From an uncultured Rhodobacter sp. (GTDB lineage Bacteria > Pseudomonadota > Alphaproteobacteria > Rhodobacterales > Rhodobacteraceae), in assembly GCA_937901435.1 (NCBI GenBank), contig CALGTJ010000552.1, positions 1 through 18,759 on the forward strand: a DNA stretch of 18,759 bases, given 5' to 3'. Of this stretch, positions 6,773 through 14,607 are shown in pieces. The translations under genes were made by a program, and so were the position numbers. How positions within the stretch are numbered: position 1 is the stretch's first letter; every line of letters starts with the position of its first letter. The notes under the pieces are model-generated. The model saw nothing but the letters and a program-made list of their open reading frames with translations, did not search any database and was not told where the DNA came from.

Positions 6773-7771
6773 ATGAGCCTGGATAATGCACAGATAAAGC
6801 CGCACGAGCGACTGGCCGCCGCATTGGCCGTAGATCTGGACGCTGTGAACGTTCTCATTCGCGAACGTATGGCGTCCAAACATGCCCCACGGATCCCCGA
6901 AGTGACCGCGCATCTGGTCGAGGCAGGCGGCAAGCGTCTGCGCCCGATGCTGACGCTCGCAGCGGCGCGCATGTGTGGCTATACCGGCCCCTATCACGTG
7001 CACTTGGCAGCCACGGTCGAGTTTATCCACACGGCCACCCTGCTGCACGACGATGTGGTGGACGAAAGCGGTCAGCGGCGCGGTCGCCCCACCGCGAACC
7101 TGCTGTGGGACAATAAATCCAGTATCCTTGTGGGGGATTACCTGTTTTCCCGCTCGTTTCAATTGATGGTCGAAACTGGTAATATGCGGGTTTTGGGCAT
7201 CCTTGCGAACGCCTCTGCAACGATTGCCGAGGGCGAAGTTCTGCAACTGACAGCGGCGCAAAATTTGTCGACAAACGAGGCGATTTATCTGCAAATCGTG
7301 CGCGGCAAGACAGCGGCACTGTTTTCTGCTGCGACCGAAGTGGGAGGCGTGATCGCGGGTGCGCCCGAGGAACAGGTCAGGGCGCTGTTTGACTATGGTG
7401 ACGCGCTTGGGATTTCGTTTCAGATCGTTGATGATCTTCTGGATTATGGCGGCTCTGACGCGACGGGCAAAAACATCGGGGACGATTTCCGCGAGCGCAA
7501 GCTTACGCTGCCGGTGATCAAGGCAATCGCCTGTGCCGATGACGAAGAGCGTGCGTTCTGGAAGCGGACCATCGAAAAGGGTGACCAGCGTGACGGTGAT
7601 CTGGATCACGCGCTTGGTTTGCTGGCAAAACATGGCACGATGGAGCAAACGCAGTTGGACGCGATTGATTGGACGAAAAGGGCGCAAGCAGCCTTAACAA
7701 TCCTGCCCGCGTCCGATTTCCGCGAAATGCTACATGATCTGGCAGATTACGTGGTCGCGCGGATAAGTTAG
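6773..7771 (+). CDS. ispB: Long-chain polyprenyl diphosphate synthase (ubiquinone side chain)
   Basis: Adds isopentenyl diphosphate units to an allylic primer to make the octa- or decaprenyl tail of ubiquinone. About 332 residues, as usual for the family. GGKRLRPML precedes the first Asp-rich motif DDVVD (near residue 94), and FQIVDDLLDYGG holds the second near residue 221; both bind Mg-diphosphate. GDDFRERKLTLPVI closes the active site. Rhodobacteraceae usually make ubiquinone-10, so decaprenyl is likely, but chain length cannot be read reliably here. The start is ATG 6773; a GTG directly before it (6770) is possible. It converges on ispE, another isoprenoid gene, and diverges from DUF2007. 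Confidence 0.92.
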   Translation: MSLDNAQIKPHERLAAALAVDLDAVNVLIRERMASKHAPRIPEVTAHLVEAGGKRLRPMLTLAAARMCGYTGPYHVHLAATVEFIHTATLLHDDVVDESGQRRGRPTANLLWDNKSSILVGDYLFSRSFQLMVETGNMRVLGILANASATIAEGEVLQLTAAQNLSTNEAIYLQIVRGKTAALFSAATEVGGVIAGAPEEQVRALFDYGDALGISFQIVDDLLDYGGSDATGKNIGDDFRERKLTLPVIKAIACADDEERAFWKRTIEKGDQRDGDLDHALGLLAKHGTMEQTQLDAIDWTKRAQAALTILPASDFREMLHDLADYVVARIS

Positions 7772-7868
7772 AATCCAAAGTGATTCGCGAAACGCTATAT
7801 TGGATCTATCGTCCAGAACATCAGCTCAACCGTTTGGCCTTGTTCTGTTTTTAAACATCCCGTGGTCT

Positions 7869-7907
7869 GGGGCAGAGCCCCGGTTGGCCAAATTTGCCTC
7901 GCAAATT
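7869..7907. repeat. Two adjacent short hairpins, REP-like intergenic element
   Basis: GGGGC-AGA-GCCCC (7869-7881) is followed nine bases later by AATTTGC-CTC-GCAAATT (7891-7907), both perfect with 3-base loops. They lie between the convergent ispB and ispE stops. Similar GCCTCGCAAATT intergenic palindromes are, as far as I recall, common in Rhodobacterales genomes. There is no T run after either, so a terminator role is uncertain. Confidence 0.5.
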
Positions 7908-7910
7908 CGA

Positions 7911-8771
7911 TTACCTTAACGCCCACTCAGACGCGGCGGCCACCCACCAATCGGGAAAGACCTCGCGGATATCGTGCGCCGCCCAATCCGCCTCTGTGCG
8001 GCTGGCGTATAGACCAAAACAGGTCGCGCCAGAGCCTGACATCCGCGCAAGCAAACAGCCATCTGTGGCCGCGATCCTGGACAGGACCACCCCGATGGCA
8101 GGCGCAATGCTGCGGGCGGGCATTTCCAGATCATTGCGTTGCCTGTGCAGCCAAGCGGCAAAGGCGACAGAATCGTCCCACTCAGGCAGATCCTCAGGCA
8201 TGGCCCGGTTGGTTTTTGTGCAAAGCGCGGCAAAGACCTTCGGTGTCGGCACTTCGACCTTGGGGTTCACCAGCACCATATGAATAGGTGGCAAGCCCTC
8301 GACAGGGTCGAGCTGATCACCAATTCCACGCATTCGCGTTGGGCGCGCCCGTAAGCAAACCGGAACATCTGCACCGAGCCTTGTGATAGACTCCGGGGCA
8401 GGCAGAGGGCGGTCAAAAACCTCTGACAGAGCCCGCAACGTCGCGGCCGCATCAGACGACCCGCCCCCGATACCAGAGGCCGAAGGCAGGTGTTTATCGA
8501 GATGGAGAGATACCTGATCATCCGGCGCAAACGCAGCCTTGGCTTTCATCACCAGATTGGCACCATCCGTTGGCACGCCTTCCGCAAAAGGGCCGGTCAC
8601 GGTTAGCCCGCTTGGGCCATCTGCCTTGGCAAGGACACGGTCACCTACATCGACAAACACCACAAGCGAGTCGAGCAGATGATACCCGTCCTCCCTTTGG
8701 CCCGTGACGTGCAATGTCAGGTTTATCTTGGCGGGGGCAAAGGCCTCAGCCGTCTTTGGCAGTAAGGACAA
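7911..8771 (-). CDS. ispE: 4-diphosphocytidyl-2-C-methyl-D-erythritol kinase
   Basis: Phosphorylates CDP-methylerythritol in the MEP pathway to isopentenyl diphosphate. A GHMP kinase of about 286 residues (the E. coli enzyme has 283). Motif 1 is PAKINLTLHV followed by DGYHLLDSLV with the conserved Lys; the ATP loop is LPSASGIGGGSSDAAAT; the catalytic Asp is in LGADVPVCL; MSGSGATCFGLYAS is motif 3. The start is unusual: no ATG or GTG exists near the conserved N-terminus. TTG at 8771 (used here) or CTG at 8762 fits best and lies inside the 3' end of the TPR gene, whose stop is at 8746, giving a 26-base overlap and likely translational coupling. The only upstream ATG (8873) would add 34 unrelated residues. 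Confidence 0.88.
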   Translation of the reverse strand: MSLLPKTAEAFAPAKINLTLHVTGQREDGYHLLDSLVVFVDVGDRVLAKADGPSGLTVTGPFAEGVPTDGANLVMKAKAAFAPDDQVSLHLDKHLPSASGIGGGSSDAAATLRALSEVFDRPLPAPESITRLGADVPVCLRARPTRMRGIGDQLDPVEGLPPIHMVLVNPKVEVPTPKVFAALCTKTNRAMPEDLPEWDDSVAFAAWLHRQRNDLEMPARSIAPAIGVVLSRIAATDGCLLARMSGSGATCFGLYASRTEADWAAHDIREVFPDWWVAAASEWALR

Positions 8772-10449
8772 TCGGCTCTGCGCCTTCTTCTTCCAGAACC
8801 ACGTCCAGTCCGACCTCAAGCTTGCGACGGATCCGGGTTGCGTCTTTTTCTTCGGGATCAAACGACAGTGCACGACGCCATTGGAACGACGCCTCTACCT
8901 TGCGGCCTACTGCCCAATAGGCATCGCCCAGATGATCGTTTACCACCGGATCGACAGGCATCAATTCAGCCGCACGTTCCAGATTGACGACGGCCTCGGT
9001 GTAGTTTCCAGTCCGAAACTGCACCCAACCAAGGCTATCGACGATGTAGCCAGAGTCGGGGTCAGCGGCCACCGCCTCTTTGATCAACTCGACCGCCTCG
9101 TCCAGATTTTCACCCATCTCGACAAAGGAATAGCCAAGGTAATTCAGGACCTGCGGTTGACCGGGGTTCAGGTCCAGCGCCTTGCGAAAATCGGCCTCTG
9201 CCTGTTCCCATTTGTCTGTCCGCTCGAATGTGATCGCACGGGCAAAGAACACACGCCACTGGCCACGGGTCGGTTCCGGGAACAGGGCCAACGCAGAATC
9301 ATAGGCTTGGGACGCCTCTTCGTACCGCTCCAGCCCACGAAACGTGTCCCCGAGCGTGATCAGCACCGCGGCATTATCCGGGCGCGCAGCCGTCAGCTCT
9401 TGCAAGACCGCGATCGCGCCATCTGTGTCGCCGGATTTGCGCAGCGCATCGGCACGTCCCAGTTCCGCATCGTCAAAGGCCGGATCATCAGCCGGGATTT
9501 TCATGTAGCTTTCTGTTGAAAGTTCGTAACGTTCCAGATTTTCCAGCAGCGAAGCGCTTAGCAGGATACCATCGACCTGATCGGGTCGCAGATATTCCGC
9601 AAGACGACTGTACAGCAGCGTATAGCCATCAGCGGCCTCGCCATTCAGCGCCCCCGCCACGACCAGATAAACCTCTGCCGCACCGTCCTTGGTGTTACGG
9701 ATCGCATCGTAGGGGATAGGCTTGCCCGCCTCTAGTTCGGCGCGCAGTTTCTCGAGCGCCGGATCGAGACCTCCGGGAAAGGTCGCGTCAATCAGATCAA
9801 CCGCATCCGGGTTGCGATCCAACTGACTAAGCACCTGAACATAGGCAAGAATCCCGCGACGGGTCAGTTGCAACGGGCCGGCCGCATCGCCCGAAAGGAT
9901 CTCTGCCGCGCCTTCATAGTCGCCAGCCATGCCCAGCCCGAGCGCCTTGTGGTAGAGGCCGAAAATCTCGATGCCCTTGGTCTCTGCGACCACGTCAAAG
10001 GTGGCAATCGCATCGCTCATCTTACCAGCGCCAAGTTCAGCCCAAGCTTTTAGCAGGCCGTCGATCAGCGGGCCAACCGATTGACCGGCCTCAATATCCG
10101 CAAGCACACTGTCAAAATTCTCGCGTTTGATCCCATCCGCCAGAAGCACCATATTGGCGATCTGGCTAGAGGCCCCCGTCGACATCAGACGCCGGGCTAC
10201 GGCCGCCGCGCGCTCTGCCTGACCCAACCCGAGGTAGGCCATCACCGCGTTTTCCATCAGCGCCGGATTGCCGGTATCCTGCATCATGGCGCGGGCGAAA
10301 TAATCCGCAGCGGCACGATAATCGTTAAAAATGCTGGCCTGCCGCGCGGCGAGGTAAGACCCCGCCACGCCCTGCGACATGGCCGGGGCAGCAAGTGTAA
10401 GGCCGAACCCGGCCACTGCGATCGCTTTGAGTGTTGAACGGAATTGCAC
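8746..10449 (-). CDS. Exported tetratricopeptide-repeat protein
   Basis: A 567-residue protein with a signal peptide (positive start, hydrophobic AIAVAGFGLTLAAPA, likely cut near AMSQ at residue 25), so it acts in the periplasm or outer membrane. TPR units fill most of it; the clearest are around residues 365-395 (ALITLGDTFRGLERYEEAS-type), 405-435 (ALDLNPG), 440-470, 475-505 (GWVQFRTGNYTEAVVNLERA) and 508-540 (HLGDAYWAVGRKVEASFQWRRA). Such repeats bind other proteins; the partner is unknown. The same gene order, TPR protein then ispE, is one I associate with Rhodobacteraceae. The start is GTG 10449 with GAGG ten bases upstream. That site is inside one arm of an inverted repeat (10456-10512). 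Confidence 0.85.
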   Translation of the reverse strand: MQFRSTLKAIAVAGFGLTLAAPAMSQGVAGSYLAARQASIFNDYRAAADYFARAMMQDTGNPALMENAVMAYLGLGQAERAAAVARRLMSTGASSQIANMVLLADGIKRENFDSVLADIEAGQSVGPLIDGLLKAWAELGAGKMSDAIATFDVVAETKGIEIFGLYHKALGLGMAGDYEGAAEILSGDAAGPLQLTRRGILAYVQVLSQLDRNPDAVDLIDATFPGGLDPALEKLRAELEAGKPIPYDAIRNTKDGAAEVYLVVAGALNGEAADGYTLLYSRLAEYLRPDQVDGILLSASLLENLERYELSTESYMKIPADDPAFDDAELGRADALRKSGDTDGAIAVLQELTAARPDNAAVLITLGDTFRGLERYEEASQAYDSALALFPEPTRGQWRVFFARAITFERTDKWEQAEADFRKALDLNPGQPQVLNYLGYSFVEMGENLDEAVELIKEAVAADPDSGYIVDSLGWVQFRTGNYTEAVVNLERAAELMPVDPVVNDHLGDAYWAVGRKVEASFQWRRALSFDPEEKDATRIRRKLEVGLDVVLEEEGAEPIVLTAKDG

Positions 10450-10455
10450 TGTGAT

Positions 10456-10512
10456 ATTGCCTCATAAAGGACGTTATCTAGAAACCTAGCCCGCACAGCC
10501 CAATGAGGCAAT
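10456..10512. repeat. Inverted repeat that could fold over the ribosome-binding site of the TPR gene
   Basis: ATTGCCTCAT (10456-10465) and its exact reverse complement ATGAGGCAAT (10503-10512) are separated by 37 bases. On minus-strand RNA the second arm contains the GAGG that serves the GTG start at 10449, so pairing would hide it. Possible roles are translational control or an operator dyad. Confidence 0.45.
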
Positions 10513-10549
10513 GCGGGGTTTGAATTACCCGACGTATCACACGAAAGCT

Positions 10550-12201
10550 TTACATATTGGGATAGTTCGGCCCGTCGCCCCCCTGCGGCACAGTCCATGT
10601 GATATTCTGGCTTGGATCCTTGATGTCACAGGTCTTGCAGTGCACGCAGTTCTGAAAGTTTATGACAAAGCGCGGATCGCTGCCCGCCTCTTGCACAACT
10701 TCGTACACACCTGCCGGGCAATAGCGTTGCGCCGGTTCGGCGTAGTCTGGCAGGTTGACCGCAATCGGCACCGAGGCGTCCTTGAGGTGCAGGTGGGCTG
10801 GCTGGCTTTCTTCGTGGTTTGTCATCGAAAAACTGACATTGGTCAAACGATCAAACGACAGTTTGCCGTCAGCCTTGGGATAGTCGATGGGGTGATACTT
10901 GGCCGCTTTTTCGGTGGCATCGGCATCGGTTTTGCCATGTTTCAGCGTACCGAACATGGAATGGCCGAACAGCGTGTTGGTCCACATATCAAGCCCGCCG
11001 ACCGTCAGCGAGGTCATCAGGCCACGGCTCGACCACAACGGTTTGACATTGCGCACACGCTTAAGGTCCTGACCCACAGGACCTTTGCGCAACTCTGCGT
11101 TATAGCCGTCCAACGTATCCCCGGCACGCCCCTTGCCCAGCGCCACATGCGCCTCTTCGGCCGCGGCAATGCCGGACAACATGGCGTTGTGATTGCCCTT
11201 GATACGCGGCACGTTGACCAGACCAACGGAACAGCCCAACAAAACGCCGCCGGGGAAACACGCCTTTGGCATCGACTGGAACCCGCCCTCACTGATCGCG
11301 CGCGCGCCATAGGCGATGCGTTTACCGCCCTTCAGAAGCTCCGCGACCATTGGGTGATGCTTGAACTGCTGGAATTCCTGATAGGGGGACAGATAGGGAT
11401 CCTTGTAGTTCAGATGGACCACAAAACCGACATAGACCTGATTGTTATCAAGATGATAGATGAAGGATCCACCACCGGCACGCTTGCCCAAGGGCCAGCC
11501 CATCGTATGGGTCACCGTGCCTTCGCTATGTTTTTCCGGATCAATTTCCCAGATCTCTTTCATCCCAAGACCGTATTTGGGCACATCAGATTTCGCGTCG
11601 AGTTCGTATTTTGCGATGACCTCTTTGGACAGGGACCCACGCACGCCCTCGCCAAGGAAAACATACTTGCCGTGCAATTCCATCCCCGGCTCATAGTTGG
11701 GGCCCTGCGCGCCATCGGCGGTTTTGCCGAACTCACCGGCAACCACGCCCTTTACCTCGCCATTCTCGCCGTAGACCAGTTCAGAACAGGACATGCCGGG
11801 AAAAATTTCGACGCCCATTTCCTCTGCCTGCTCAGCCATCCAGCGGCAGACATTGGCCATCGAGACAATGTAATTGCCGTGATTGCTCATCAAGGGCGGC
11901 ATTGCGAAATTGGGAATACGCAGCGCCCCGGCCTCTCCCAGCATGTAAAAATTGTCTTTCTTGACCGGCACCGTGATTGGCGCGCCTTTTCCTTCCAGTC
12001 GGGGATAAGCGCATTCAGACCGACAGGGTCCAGCACCGCACCAGACAGAATATGCGCGCCCACTTCGGACCCTTTTTCAAGCACAACAACGCTAAGTTCT
12101 GCGTTAAGCTGTTTCAGCCGGATTGCGGCAGACAGGCCAGCAGGACCGGCACCCACGATCACAACATCATATTCCATCGACTCGCGCTCGATCTCGGCCA
12201 T
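10550..12201 (-). pseudogene. Electron-transfer flavoprotein-ubiquinone oxidoreductase, interrupted by a one-base frameshift
   Basis: The intact enzyme passes electrons from fatty-acid and amino-acid dehydrogenases, through ETF, to ubiquinone at the inner membrane. The N-terminal frame (from ATG 12201) has the FAD loop [17 protein letters not shown] and runs to PDWKEK; then the frame is lost and the rest continues in another frame from [20 protein letters not shown] to the stop at 10550. The 4Fe-4S ligands RYCPAG and NCVHCKTC are present near the C-terminus. Joined, the two parts give about 550 residues, the family's normal length, so nothing else is missing. The break is at about 11985-11986, where the coding strand reads AAGGCGCG and one more G would restore [16 protein letters not shown] precedes the ATG. 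This may be a sequencing error in a live gene rather than true decay. Confidence 0.88.
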
Positions 12202-12328
12202 CTATGCTTTCCTTGTGTTTCACAACCAATTCCGTCCGCAAACAGGTAATGACGTGGCCTGCTCGGGTCAATTGCGACACGTCGTTCCACAAGGCGAAAG
12301 CGCATCTTGAGGTTTTGTGAAAAAAGGC

Positions 12329-12359
12329 TTGATCTCAAGTGAGCTTGAGGAATTACACC
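12329..12359 (+). promoter_or_regulatory. SoxR-type promoter with 19-base spacer and SoxR box, before the VOC gene
   Basis: TTGATC (-35, 12329-12334) and TACACC (-10, 12354-12359) are 19 bases apart, the long spacing typical of promoters activated by MerR-family regulators. The spacer holds the dyad CTCAAG-TGAG-CTTGAG (12334-12349). Compared with the E. coli soxS operator (CCTCAAGTTAACTTGAGG), 15 of 18 positions agree, including both half-site cores, and the following AATTA is also alike. The predicted RNA start is about 25 bases before the VOC ATG. A lone CTTGAGG half-site lies at 12306-12312. No soxR gene is in the window. Confidence 0.72.
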
Positions 12360-12390
12360 CAAGGACAGTCAGACACGGAAAGGACAGACC

Positions 12391-12774
12391 ATGACACCCG
12401 CCCAATTGGAACACGCGAATTTCACCGTCTCGGACCCCGAGAAAACCGCCGCATGGATGGCGGAAGTCTTTGGCTGGCGCATCCGCTGGCAGGGCAGTTC
12501 GATTTTTGAGGGTAAATCCTATCACGTGGGCAGCGACGACACCTATGTGGCGATCTATCGACCCAAAGGTGATATCACCGACGGCAGTTCAAGCTATGGC
12601 ACGCGAGGGGGGTTAAACCATCTCGGCGTCGTGGTCGATGATCTGGACGCCGCCGAGGCGCGTGTGATTGCCGCCGGGTTCACACCGCGCAGCCATGCAG
12701 ACTATGAACCGGGCAGGCGGTTCTATTTTGACGACCACGACGGGATAGAGTTTGAGGTGATCAGTTATTCCTGA
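12391..12774 (+). CDS. VOC-family (glyoxalase/dioxygenase fold) protein
   Basis: A 127-residue protein made of two beta-alpha-beta-beta-beta units: residues 5-58 and 74-127. Metal-ligand positions of the family are visible as His8 (LEHANF), His77 (LNHLGVVV) and Glu120 or Glu122 (GIEFEVISY), so it is probably a metal-binding enzyme. The family includes glyoxalase I, antibiotic-binding proteins and dioxygenases; the substrate here cannot be told. GGAAAGGA just before the ATG is a good ribosome-binding site. A SoxR-type promoter upstream suggests induction by redox-active compounds and a role in detoxifying quinones, phenazine-like molecules or their products. It diverges from ETF-QO and stands as a single gene. 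Confidence 0.85.
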   Translation: MTPAQLEHANFTVSDPEKTAAWMAEVFGWRIRWQGSSIFEGKSYHVGSDDTYVAIYRPKGDITDGSSSYGTRGGLNHLGVVVDDLDAAEARVIAAGFTPRSHADYEPGRRFYFDDHDGIEFEVISYS

Positions 12775-12775
12775 T

Positions 12776-12838
12776 CAAAAACTGCGCCCCGCCTTCTGAT
12801 ACATTGCCCTTCGATGGGGCTGTCACAGGTCGGGGCGC
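12776..12838 (-). terminator. Terminator candidate between convergent VOC and beta-propeller genes
   Basis: CGGGGCGC and GCGCCCCG form an 8-bp GC stem enclosing about 39 bases with a smaller inner hairpin (GCCC with GGGC). On the minus strand the stem is followed after two bases by five T residues (12776-12780), fitting termination of the gene that ends at 12848. The plus-strand tail has no T run. Confidence 0.5.
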
Positions 12839-12847
12839 GGTTATCTG

Positions 12848-13885
12848 TCAATAAACTGTCGCCGCTTCGATCGTGTCGCTACCGGGCGCGATTTTCCAGA
12901 TCCGATAGGCAGATGTGCCAAGGTAAACCGTCCCGTCAGTGCCTTCGGTGATCGCGGTGACCCGCTCTGACGGACCGCCGATGCTCTCTGCCTGCACCTC
13001 GCGGGTCATCTCGCCCGCCACACCATTGTCGAACGGATGAAACCGAACGTCGCGATTGGTGGTCATGATGATCTTTGTTCCATCGTTGCTGATCCGCGAG
13101 TGACCGACATAGTTTTCTCCCATGTCCAGCAGTTTCGCGGTGCCGCCCGGTTGGATCATGGCAGAATCGTTGACCCCGTTCACAAGCGTCATCGCATCCC
13201 CCATCATCTGCACATAATTCGGCTGCGTGACGCGGAAATACGTGTCGGCAACCGCGAAACTACCGGCCCTGAGATCTGCCGAAACGACTTGCGAAATATA
13301 GCCGTCATGCTCTTGGCGGAACAAATACTTGTCATACCCCTTCAGATCCGATCCGGGCTGGGCCTTTTCCTCTGCATCTGAGGATTTCGAACTTGTCAAA
13401 AGGATCGCACTGGTGCCATCCCCGCTGAGCGCGACGTCAGTTGTGCGAATATCTGGCATCTCCAGCGTGCTCATAAGCTTGCCGCTGGTGGCGGCCAGAA
13501 CCGTCAGAATGCCCCCCTTATAATTGGCATCCAGTAGCGCGAGCCGTCGTGCATCCGGCGCATAACTGACGGCGTCCACGTCTTCTGCCGAAAACTTTAC
13601 CTTGAACGAGCCTGAATTGACCGCCTGAAACGTCCCGTCATTGGTGCGTAAAAAGACTGTATCGCCGTCCGCGCTATAGGAAATCCACTTTATCTGCTCT
13701 GGAATATAGCGCCGTTCTGCCACCGACATATCCGCCGTCGCCATTCGATACAGCACACGGTTGTCGCCTGCCACCAACAGCGTTGCACCATCCGGGCTGA
13801 TCGTCAGCGCCTCGATTTCATGCGCCACTGCGCCCTGCGACGCCAGCATCAACGCCGCAATTCCCACTGTGATATATCGTTTCAT
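12848..13885 (-). CDS. Secreted beta-propeller (WD40/YncE-like) protein
   Basis: A 345-residue protein with a clear signal peptide (MKRYITVGIAALMLASQGAVA, cut before HEIE), so it is periplasmic or secreted. The mature part is a run of beta-strand repeats with phrases such as ALTISPDGATLLVAG, WISYSADGDTVFL, AVSYAPDARRLAL, VALSGDGTSAILL and SRISNDGTKIIMT, each a blade-like unit of a beta-propeller with the S-x-D-G turn. It has no catalytic motif I recognise; such proteins often bind partners or ligands. The start at 13885 is supported by GGGAGGG six bases upstream; a longer frame reaching 14092 lacks any such site and has an unlike sequence. It is a single gene diverging from greA. Confidence 0.82.
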   Translation of the reverse strand: MKRYITVGIAALMLASQGAVAHEIEALTISPDGATLLVAGDNRVLYRMATADMSVAERRYIPEQIKWISYSADGDTVFLRTNDGTFQAVNSGSFKVKFSAEDVDAVSYAPDARRLALLDANYKGGILTVLAATSGKLMSTLEMPDIRTTDVALSGDGTSAILLTSSKSSDAEEKAQPGSDLKGYDKYLFRQEHDGYISQVVSADLRAGSFAVADTYFRVTQPNYVQMMGDAMTLVNGVNDSAMIQPGGTAKLLDMGENYVGHSRISNDGTKIIMTTNRDVRFHPFDNGVAGEMTREVQAESIGGPSERVTAITEGTDGTVYLGTSAYRIWKIAPGSDTIEAATVY

Positions 13886-14019
13886 TATTAACCCTCCCTT
13901 AGGCCGGGTTTGCGATCTTAAACCCAGCCAAATATGTAACCCATAAAAACCAGTTGATGCAGAATATCGCGAAGCCGCCGTCTGGCAAGCGCGAAAAAGG
14001 CTGGATTCCCATACTATAC

Positions 14020-14048
14020 TTGACATTTTAGAGCGCGGGCATGACTTA
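14020..14048 (+). promoter_or_regulatory. Weak candidate promoter for greA
   Basis: A perfect TTGACA (14020-14025) is followed after 17 bases by GACTTA, a poor -10. RNA would start about 45 bases before the greA ATG. TATACT directly before (14015-14020) could be the -10 of another start, but has no good -35. Confidence 0.3.
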
Positions 14049-14097
14049 GGAGAACGATTAACGAGAGTTCGAACCCTTTTTTGCCGGAACATTCGAG

Positions 14098-14568
14098 ATG
14101 GATAAGATACCCCTGACCCGTACGGGCCACACCGCCTTAAGTGACGAGCTTAAGACGCTAAAGTCGATAGAACGCCCGGTCGTGATCCGTGCGATCGCCG
14201 AGGCGCGCGAGCATGGGGACCTGTCGGAGAACGCCGAATATCATGCAGCGCGCGAAAAACAGTCGTTCATCGAGGGCCGCGTCAAAGAGTTGGAGGGCAT
14301 TCTGTCTCTGGCCGAGGTGATCGACCCGGCCAAGCTGAACGGGTCAATCAAGTTCGGCGCGACGGTAAAGCTGGTCGACGAAGATACGGACGAGGAAAAG
14401 ACCTATCAGATCGTCGGCGAGGCAGAGGCGGATATCGAACGCGGTTTGTTGAACATCAAATCTCCGCTTGCCCGCTCCCTGATCGGCAAGGAAGAAGGCG
14501 ACAGCATCGAAGTGCGAACACCGGGCGGTGAAAAAGCCTATGAGGTGCTGAGCGTCCGGTTCATCTAG
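14098..14568 (+). CDS. greA: Transcription elongation factor GreA
   Basis: Enters the secondary channel of backtracked RNA polymerase and stimulates cleavage of the nascent RNA so that elongation can resume. The 156 residues show the N-terminal antiparallel coiled coil (about 1-75) with the acidic tip at [15 protein letters not shown]; Asp41 and Glu44 hold the same positions as in E. coli. The FKBP-like C-terminal domain follows, with [21 protein letters not shown] and [34 protein letters not shown] is the normal family start, though its ribosome-binding site is weak. The next gene begins 39 bases later with no terminator, so greA probably heads a transcript that includes the hypothetical protein and azlCD. 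Confidence 0.96.
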   Translation: MDKIPLTRTGHTALSDELKTLKSIERPVVIRAIAEAREHGDLSENAEYHAAREKQSFIEGRVKELEGILSLAEVIDPAKLNGSIKFGATVKLVDEDTDEEKTYQIVGEAEADIERGLLNIKSPLARSLIGKEEGDSIEVRTPGGEKAYEVLSVRFI

Positions 14569-14607
14569 CCGCTCGATAGCTTTTGCCCAAGGGGCTCTGT
14601 CAGTTAA

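Noticed and set aside
11980..11990. Programmed ribosomal frameshift in ETF-QO
   Set aside because: A -1 slip on A-AAG would give the right protein, but there is no full slippery heptamer and no ETF-QO that I know uses recoding; a missing G in a short run is simpler. Kept only as an alternative.
10511..12310. A 599-codon open frame on the plus strand opposite ETF-QO
   Set aside because: The minus strand encodes a clear ETF-QO with FAD and 4Fe-4S motifs; the plus-strand translation has no recognisable domain and is an antisense artefact of codon bias. The same holds for the long antisense frames at 451-1089, 2263-3246, 6656-7687, 8704-9519 and 14344-15309.
13957..14031. A 24-codon open frame (MQNIAKPPSGK...) between the beta-propeller gene and greA
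   Set aside because: No ribosome-binding site, no recognisable features, and its end overlaps the likely greA promoter.
14065..14080. GTTCGAACCC resembling a tRNA T-loop upstream of greA
   Set aside because: The flanking bases do not form the T-stem, and no acceptor, D or anticodon arm can be drawn around it.
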